Positions 57,572-64,000 of a DNA stretch of 64,000 nucleotides are shown piece by piece (the first letter of the stretch is position 1; each line of letters opens with the position of its first letter). The position numbers and the translations under genes were made by a program. The stretch covers positions 4,593,206 to 4,657,205 of the forward strand of contig NC_086180.1 of NCBI RefSeq assembly GCF_023053635.1, given 5' to 3'. The notes under the pieces are model-generated. The model did not search any database. It was given only the letters and a program-made list of their open reading frames with translations, and was not told the DNA's origin. The stretch comes from Elgaria multicarinata webbii. Taxonomy: Eukaryota; Chordata; Lepidosauria; Squamata; Anguidae.

Positions 57572-60500
57572 GTGAGTAGATGAGGGGAAGTCGAACGGCC
57601 GGTGTTTATCCGCCGCCATCCGTCTCAGCGGCGGGCTGGTCTGCCCGGCGGATGGCTCTTCGGTGCCCGCAAGAGTCTTCGCTGCTAGAGCGGAGCGATA
57701 TTGGCGGCGGCTGGAGGAGTTTAGCGGCGGGCGGCTGGGAAGGAAATGGAGTCGGAGGCCTCCCGCAACCCCCCACGCCTCGCTCCAGCCTCAGCGCGTG
57801 TGTGAGGCCGGAGGGGCTTCTCACGCGGCGAGGGCCGCGGGGCGTCGCTGGGACTACCACGACCGACAAGCTGTGCCGGCGCCGGCTCTGCTAACTGAAG
57901 GGGGTGGCGGGCGCGGGGCATTCTGGGAATCGTAGTTTGGTCTGCTGGGGGGGGGCGCTCGCCTGCCTGCCTGCCTGCCTGCCTGCCTGGCCTTGGGGAT
58001 GCGCTTGATCAGCCTTGCCCAACCAGGGGCCCTCCAGGGGTGTGGTGGATACAACTCCCACCATCCCCAGCCATCACTGCCTTGGTGAGAGACTCAGGAC
58101 AGGAAAGAGGAAAGAAAAAAGGCAGGTTTAATTACGCTATAAGAAAAGGAATTGAGAATAAAACGGGGCCAGTATCAGAACTGCCCTTATACAAATCTAT
58201 ACATTTGCGAATGCAGTTTTTAAAGCTCAGCTAAAAACTTTTATTTTTTCTAAAGCTTTTAGAACTCGATTTTGATCTGACTTTTATACTGTTAGTTTTA
58301 CTCTCCCCTGTGCCTGTTTGGTGCATTCTCTTCCCCTTCTTATTGTTTTATTATGATTCTATTAGAACAGGGTTCCCAAACTTTTTCAGGTAACCGCCGC
58401 CTTGGTTCCACAAAGTCACGCCCAGTGCCCCCTGCGAACAGCCCCTTTAAATGGGAAGCATCCGCCGCAGGCTTGCTGAGGGAGGGAGGGAAAAGAGTGA
58501 ACACCTCTGTTTTGCAGCCGGCGTGGCGGGGCACACCAAGCAGGGTATGTCCCTTCATTAGTGTTTTGGTGCTTTTGAAACATTTCAATTCACCGTTAAA
58601 AGGACTCTTAAACGGTATTAATACATGTGTGGATTCTTCCCCTATATGGCTTGGGACCAAACTACCTTCTCCCATAAAAATGTCCCTGGGTCTTAAGACC
58701 TACTGGAGAGGCGCTTCTCTGGAAAAGACCACCTCAAGCGCCCCCCTGCCAGCCACCCCTTTGCCTCTGAGCACCCCCTATGCAATCCCACTGCCCCCAA
58801 GGGGGCAGGACCGCCCACTTTGGGAACCACTGTATTAGAATGTAAGCCTATGTGGCAGGGTGTTGCTATTTTATTCTTTTACTCTGTACAGCACCATGTA
58901 CACTGATGGTGCTAGATAATTAAATAAATTAATAATAATATACACACTTAGAATAGTGTGTACAGTTTTGGTCACCGCACCTAAAAAAAGGATATGATAT
59001 TGCTGGAAAAAGTGTGGAAAAGAGCAAATAAATGAGGAAGGAGCTGGAGCATCTCCCCTATGAAGGAAGGTTACAACAGCTGGGATTGTTTAGCTTGGAA
59101 AAAAGGAGGCTAAGGGGAGACATGATAGAAGTGTACAAAATGATGCATGGTGTGGAGAATGTGGATACGGAGACATTTTTCTCCCTTATTGTTATTATTT
59201 ATTTATATAGCACCATCAGTGTACATGGTGCTGTACAGAGTAAAAGAATAAAACAGCAAAACCCTGCCGCATAGGCTTACATTCTAATAGAATCATAATA
59301 AAACAATAAGAAGGGGAAGAGAATGCATCAAACAGGCACAGGGAAGAGTAAAACTAACGGTCTCTCAAAATACTAGAATCGGGTCATCCCATGAAGCTGA
59401 GTGGTGGGAGATCCAGGAGAAATAAAAGGAAATACTTCTTCACACAGCGTGTAGTTAAACAATGGAACTCACTACCACAAGATGTAGTGATGGCCGCCAA
59501 CTTGGATGGCTTTAAAAGGGGGTTGGATAAATTCCTGGAGGCGAAGGCTGTCAGTGTCTACTAGCCCTGATGGTTGTGTGCTAACTCCAGTATTCGAGGC
59601 AGTAAGCCTGTGTGCACCAGTTGCTGGGGAACATGGGTGGGAGGGTGCTGTTGCACCACGTCCTGCTTGTTCATCCCTGGCCGATGGCTGGTTGGCCCCT
59701 GTGTGAACAGAGTGCTGGACTAGATGGACCCTTGGTCTGATCCAGCATCAGGGCTCTTCTGATGTTCTTATTTTATTCAGTTGCACAAGATGTAGTGCAG
59801 TTTGGATGGCTTTGAAAGGGAATTGAATAAATGCATGGAGGAGAAGGCTGTCAGTGGCGACTAGTCCTGATGGCTATGTGCTGCCTCTAGTATCAGATGC
59901 TTAATGCACACCAATTGGTGGGGAACATGGGCTGGAGGGTGCTGTTGCATCATGTCCTGCTTTAAGAACATCAGAAGTGCCCTGATGCTGGATCAGACCA
60001 AGGGTCCATCTAGTCCAGCACTCTGTTCACACAGGGGCCAACCAGCCATCGGCCAGGGATGAACAAGCAGGACGTGGTGCAACAGCACCCTCCCACCCAT
60101 GTTCCCCAGCAACTGGAGCACACAGGCTTACTGCCTTGAATACTGGAGGTGGCACACAACCATCAGGGCTAGTAGCCATGGATAGCCTTCGCCTCCAGGA
60201 ATGTATCCAACCCCCTTTTAAAGCCATCCCAAAGCTTACAGTGGTCATTTGTAACATGCATACTTTAGAAAAAGGCATACTTCAAAAAAAACACAGTTAG
60301 GGGAAAATGCAAATTTTCATGCTTAAGTCAATGGGTGGAAAATACACATTTGAGTGCACTTTTTTACAAATGGGGTGTGTGGGGGATCTCGCAATCGGGA
60401 TAATGAATGAGGTGGACTGAGCTTTGTTGGGTCCGGGTCGACATCTGTTTGGCCACTGTGTGAACAAAGTGCTGGACTAGATGGACCCTTTCTCTGATCC

Positions 60501-63219
60501 GGCAGGACTCTTAGGCCCTTGGTTCCTTGATCCAATGTTTCCAGCCTCTGACATTCACCGGCTCCCCTGCTGTCTTCCTAGCACACAGCTCCATGTGTGC
60601 CCGTTACTCGATGTGTCACATATTAAAGAAATGAGTTAATCAACTAAAAAGTCATAGAAGAAATTTAGACTAAAGCTATATCATAATGAAACAAGTGGAG
60701 CCATAATTTGACAGTGGCAAACCCAAGTACCAGTCAGAGCAACAATTTATTATATTTCTAAACCACTGCATAGATGAAGCTCTCTGGATGGTTCACAAAA
60801 ATTATAAACCATTAAAATACATCATATAAAGTATAAAAACTATTCACGTAAGGACATAAAATAGCACACGCAACAACACCAATGTATGTCAAAATAAATA
60901 AATAATTCACACTGCACAAATTGTTTGATGGTCCAGAGTGGAATTTTGATAAGCTATTGAAAAGTTTCCTGATTTTATTTAACCACTTATTTTTTCATAT
61001 CTAGCCTGCAGTTAGAAAGTACGAGAAAGGGTTTAGGACATGGGCTAGGGAGTTGTTGTATGAATTGACCTTTCACTTCATTCATGATGGCAGCTCTTTG
61101 TAAACATCCTGTCGCTAACTGAGAAGTTAGAATGTGAACGTTATGGGTCCTAGCAGCTTGGCCTAACAGCTAAAGGGGGTCTTACAGGTGACCACCTTTC
61201 TGAATCTCCACAAATTCAGTCCTTACATGCTTTGCTTTATTTATTTAAAACATTTATATCCCGCCCTATATCAAGAAGGTCTCAGGGCGGTGTACTGTTG
61301 TATCTGCCTTCCAATGCCATATTTTCCTGCTTTTGCATTCTTGCCTCTGCGGACAAAAAACAGGCCAGCCAACAATACTGATTTTGTAGCTCAAAGGGCA
61401 TTCGCTGTTGGGATGCTCTATATAGAAGTGCCTGTTGTGTGGCCAAACATTGGCGTCTTGTCTTGGGAGGAAGTTTTGTCTGACGCCTTGTCTCGCTTGC
61501 AGCCCACACCTGTTATCCTGCTGAAGGAAGGCACAGATACCTCCCAAGGTATCCCACAGCTTATGAGTAACATCAGTGCCTGCCAAGTTATCGCAGAAGC
61601 TGTCCGCACCACGCTCGGCCCCCGGGGCATGGACAAACTCATTGTTGATGACAGAGGTGAGTATGGTGCTGTCCGTTAATCTTTGTGTCTGAGTTGCTTT
61701 ACCTGCAGCGTCTCTGCACAGTAATCTTCCTTCCATAGGTTGCCCATCCGACTGTGAGGTGGGGATGGTGTTACCATTCAAATTCAGGAAGATTGAATGG
61801 CAGGGATTGTTCAGGTGCAGTCGAAAGCTATCTAGCATTTTTGCTCACATTGCTCTCTCTTTTTAGATCCTTGCTGAGTTTAAAGATGGGTATTTGGCTG
61901 CCTCTCATTCAGAGGTATACCCAGTGTGGAAATGGGATGGGGTGAGAGGTGGGAGCTTCTTCCCAAGTGTGCTGGGTCTTGGTGGTGTTTGGAGTGCCTC
62001 TGAAACTCAGTGTTGCAAGGAAGACCCCTCTCCTCTCAGGGCTGGTTGGGTTGAGCGGTGAGCGTTGTTTTCAAGTCCTGCTTGAGGGCTTCACGGAGGC
62101 ATCTGGGTGGCCACTGTTGGGAAAGGGGTTCTGGAGTAGGTGGACCAGGATGATCAGGGGTCTGGAAACAAAGCCCTATGAAGAGAGACTGAAAGAACTG
62201 GGCAAGTTTAGCCTGGAGAAGAGAAGATTGAGGGGAGACATGATAGCACGCTTCAAAGACTTGAAAGGTTGTCACACGGGAGGGCCAGGATCTCTTCTCA
62301 ATCCTCCCAGAGTGCAGGACATGGAATAACAGGCTCAAGTTAAAGGAAGCCAGATTCCAGCTGGACATCAGGAAAAACTTCCTGACTGTTAGAGCAGTAC
62401 GACAATGGAATCAGTTACCTAGGGAGGTGGTGGGCTCTCCCACACCAGAGGCCTTCAAGAGGCAGCTGGACAACCATCTGTCAGGGATGTTTTAGGGTGG
62501 ATTCCTGCCTGGAGCAGGGGGTTGGATTCGATGGCCTTGTAGGCCCCTTCCAACTCTGCTATTCTATGATTCTATGACTTCGGGTCGGGTCGGGTCTGAG
62601 GGCTCTTTTTCTGCTCTTTAATTTACAGTCCTGGTTGACATGGTCAAGTGTTGCAGATACATCTAATTGAGGCGCCTGTTTATGAATGTTGCCATTGTTC
62701 ATTTTTGCAGGCAAAGCCACGATTTCTAACGACGGCGCCACCATCCTAAAGCTTCTTGACGTGGTCCACCCTGCTGCTAAGACACTCGTAGACATCGCCA
62801 AATCCCAGGATGCAGAGGTGGGCTGTTGTTCTGTCTTACAGCCAGGAAGTGGGGGGGACAAGATTGAGGAGTGCCATATTGCTTGGCGCCAACCGTGGCT
62901 GTGAGGAATAGAATTATTGGCAATTCAGGGAGGAGACTGCTGGGTGCTAATGTCAACGTTGCCAAAGGAGGGGTTCTTGGCTTGGGTGATCTGCGCGGTG
63001 TCCCTGCAGTGAGAGTTCTGGATTCAGAGGTGTGTCTTGAGAGTTTCTTGCCAGGTGTGCCGTGCTTGATGCCAGGTTGGACTGTTTTGACAGGTCGGAG
63101 ATGGCACCACTTCCGTTACTCTCCTCGCGGCAGAATTCCTAAAGCAAATCAAGCCCTACGTGGAAGAAGGCCTGCACCCTCAGATCATCATCCGTGCCTT
63201 CCGCACCGCAACCCAGCTG
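57566..63219 (+). CDS. CCT7: CCT7, first four coding exons (gene continues to the right)
   Basis: Eta subunit of the cytosolic chaperonin TRiC/CCT, which folds actin, tubulin and other proteins using ATP. Coding exons seen: 57566-57571, 61503-61656, 62711-62817 and 63094-63219, 131 codons of about 543 expected. Exon 1 holds only the two methionine codons. Then [40 protein letters not shown] and [10 protein letters not shown]; next [20 protein letters not shown]; then [17 protein letters not shown] and [32 protein letters not shown] and GDGTTS are conserved nucleotide-binding motifs of group II chaperonins. Junctions are GT-AG. Intron 1 has grown to 3.9 kb through an hAT element and several CR1 and LINE pieces. 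Confidence 0.97.
57918..57936 (-). promoter_or_regulatory. ZNF143/THAP11-type motif (ACTACAnnTCCCAGnATGC)
   Basis: The minus strand reads ACTACGATTCCCAGAATGC, one base from the known consensus. It lies inside the CCT7 CpG island, about 350 bp after the start codon. Confidence 0.5.
57960..57989. repeat. (GCCT)7 microsatellite
   Basis: Seven GCCT units at the edge of the CpG island in CCT7 intron 1. Confidence 0.9.
58006..58075. mobile_element. CAGCCTTCC-family MITE remnant
   Basis: GATCAGCCTTGCCCAACCAG, GGCCCTCCAGGGGTGTGGTG, GATACAACTCCCACCATCCC: left half only. Confidence 0.65.
58205..58935 (+). mobile_element. LINE 3' end (GTACAGCACC family), split by an hAT element
   Basis: AAACTTTTATTTTTTCTAAA, GTTAGTTTTACTCTCCCCTG and TTATTATGATTCTATTAGAA, then the hAT insert, then TGTAAGCCTATGTGGCAGGG, CTGTACAGCACCATGTACAC and GATGGTGCTAGATAATTAAA. 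Confidence 0.85.
58368..58832. mobile_element. hAT-Charlie-like non-autonomous element
   Basis: Starts CAGGGTTCCCAAACTTTTTC and ends CACTTTGGGAACCACTG. Perfect TATTAGAA duplications (58360-58367 and 58833-58840). The homologous LINE copy at 59187-59362 has this site empty with a single TATTAGAA. No transposase frame. Confidence 0.93.
58950..59775 (+). mobile_element. CR1 LINE (second subfamily) 3' portion, interrupted
   Basis: Encodes [49 protein letters not shown] before the insert (59187-59362). Then TACTTCTTCACACAGCGTGT, AACTTGGATGGCTTTAAAAG and an end at TCTGATGTTCTTA. Confidence 0.9.
59187..59362 (-). mobile_element. LINE 3' tail inserted in the CR1
   Basis: Antisense copy of the 58288-58935 segment: TATATAGCACCATCAGTGTA, GCATAGGCTTACATTCTAAT, AGAATCATAATAAAACAATA, GAGTAAAACTAACGG. 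It lacks the hAT element found in that copy. Confidence 0.88.
59786..60232. mobile_element. two head-to-head CR1 fragments (second subfamily)
   Basis: Sense piece 59786-59960 (GGATGGCTTTGAAAGGGAAT, GGTGGGGAACATGGGCTGGA), then antisense piece 59964-60232 (AAGAACATCAGAAGTGCCCT to CCCTTTTAAAGCCATCC). Confidence 0.85.
60233..61502. other. CCT7 intron 1, distal part
   Basis: A CR1 scrap at 60440-60512 (GGCCACTGTGTGAACAAAGT), an antisense L2 tail at 60735-60900 (GAAGCTCTCTGGATGGTTCA) and a LINE tail at 61234-61300 (ATATCCCGCCCTATATCAAG). No exon seen before 61503. Confidence 0.55.
61503..61656 (+). CDS. CCT7: CCT7 coding exon 2
   Basis: Residues 3-53 plus one base: [20 protein letters not shown] to DKLIVDDR. 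Acceptor CTTGCAG ends at 61502; donor GTGAGT. Confidence 0.97.
61657..62145. other. CCT7 intron 2, proximal part
   Basis: No recognised repeat or exon. Confidence 0.5.
62146..62578 (+). mobile_element. CR1 LINE 3' portion
   Basis: Encodes [20 protein letters not shown] and [20 protein letters not shown], a small frame break at CACACGGGAGGG, then the [10 protein letters not shown] block and the end TTCTATGATTCTATGAC. In CCT7 intron 2. Confidence 0.93.
62711..62817 (+). CDS. CCT7: CCT7 coding exon 3
   Basis: Residues 54-89: [20 protein letters not shown] to [10 protein letters not shown]. Donor GTGGGC. Confidence 0.97.
63094..63219 (+). CDS. CCT7: CCT7 coding exon 4
   Basis: Residues 90-131: [20 protein letters not shown] to [17 protein letters not shown] is the phosphate-binding motif. 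Donor GTAAGG. Confidence 0.97.
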
Positions 63220-63584
63220 GTAAGGATCTCTGCTGCACCCCGCCAGCCAGCTCACTGCCTTCGCTTGCAGAAGCACATTTCTGCCTGGGGAATGAAAACA
63301 AAGCAGAAGATCTAACAATGGTTCTGCTCAGTCCCAGCTTGAGGAATTAGAAATGTGATCAAGCTGCTAATTGTTCTGAACAATCTTAGCAACTGCTAAA
63401 TGAGTTGAGAGTCAGTCACTCCCCTCTCCAGAGGCATTATAAGAGCCTATACTTGTGTAGAGGTTTTGGGCACCTATTGAGCCTGAGATCCTAGTTTGTG
63501 CCTTTTGCACTAATCTTGTTTCCATGAGACGCAAGAGTAGCAAAAATACCTTTGAGGTGGACAATTCTAGGCATAATTTTGTTT
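63220..63584. other. CCT7 intron 4 sequence
   Basis: Nothing recognised. Confidence 0.45.
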
Positions 63585-63990
63585 TTTAAAAGTATTTTTA
63601 TTTGCGAAGTTCCTGGACTTTAGCTTCATCCAAAGAGGGATCTTAGGGTGGTTTGCATACATTTAAAATCTATAGCGCAATGAAAAACGACATAAAGCAT
63701 TAAACAACAGTGCTTGAAATTGAGAGGAATAGTTATGCAACCACCTGAAAATATTACAACTTAAAATGTCTGGGCAAATTAGCAGGTTTTAACCTGATAC
63801 TGAAAGGAATGTAGTGACGGTGCCTGGCGTACCTCGCGTGGGCAGGTGTTCCAAAGTTGGGGCACTGCCAAAGAGAAGAGCATTGTCTGCTGTATCTACA
63901 TGATGTCCTTCTAAAGATTGAACATGAAAAGGCTCTTCGTGATCTTAATGCAGGGGCAGGTTAGTAGGGTGGGGGGACGCGCATCTTCAG
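63585..63990 (-). mobile_element. L2-like LINE 3' end, decayed
   Basis: Antisense tail (CTTCATCCAAAGAGGGATCT, TAGGGTGGTTTGCATACA) and coding block (GTGTTCCAAAGTTGGGGCAC, TGCCAAAGAGAAGAGC). Confidence 0.65.
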
Positions 63991-64000
63991 ATATTTTAAA

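Larger units (their letters stand above)
57470..57960. promoter_or_regulatory. CpG island and promoter region of CCT7
   Basis: CpG-dense block around the CCT7 start. A GC box CCCCGCCC (57480-57487) and GGCGCGCGCG (57511-57520) lie upstream of the ATG. It continues through the first 390 bp of intron 1. No TATA box. Confidence 0.75.

Noticed and set aside
62880-63060. possible extra CCT7 exon between exons 3 and 4
   Set aside because: Exon 3 ends at a GT donor and exon 4 begins VGDGTTS directly in register; nothing is missing from the protein.

Overview
The window looks like nuclear DNA of a squamate reptile. Four vertebrate genes can be read exon by exon. The repeats are a squamate mix: CR1 LINEs with ATTCTATG-type 3' ends, L2-like LINEs, BovB/RTE pieces, a Sauria-type SINE, other tRNA-headed SINEs, and many short non-autonomous hAT elements. 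I cannot name the species.

Layout: (1) 1-2410, the 3' end of VPS16 on the + strand (last two coding exons, 3' UTR, poly(A) signal). (2) 6526-31572, the complete SMYD5 gene on the + strand: 13 coding exons, all GT-AG, 419 codons plus stop, starting in a CpG island. (3) 31573-44533, a gene-free, repeat-filled spacer between two convergent genes. (4) 44534-54515, the complete PRADC1 gene on the - strand: 5 coding exons, 186 codons plus stop. (5) 57566 to the right edge, the first four coding exons of CCT7 on the + strand, starting in a second CpG island. SMYD5-PRADC1-CCT7 is the order I recall from mammals. VPS16 beside SMYD5 is not the human arrangement.

The four genes are housekeeping genes without a shared pathway: endolysosomal tethering (VPS16), a SET-MYND methyltransferase (SMYD5), a secreted protease-associated-domain glycoprotein (PRADC1) and a chaperonin subunit (CCT7). 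PRADC1 and CCT7 are divergent, about 3 kb apart.

Most of the sequence is transposon-derived. The most unusual structure is a roughly 4.4 kb foldback-like element in SMYD5 intron 3 (11261-15634). Its left arm is a 2.8 kb array of 62-bp monomers with a 293-bp higher-order period, and its right arm is a short inverted array of the same monomer. An hAT-type MITE with a perfect 8-bp target duplication sits in its centre, and a compact relative lies at 28603-28870. Several nested insertions can be ordered in time from their target duplications. I recognised no retrovirus, LTR element, CRISPR array, or rRNA or tRNA gene. Statements about protein families rest on remembered sequences, not on a search.
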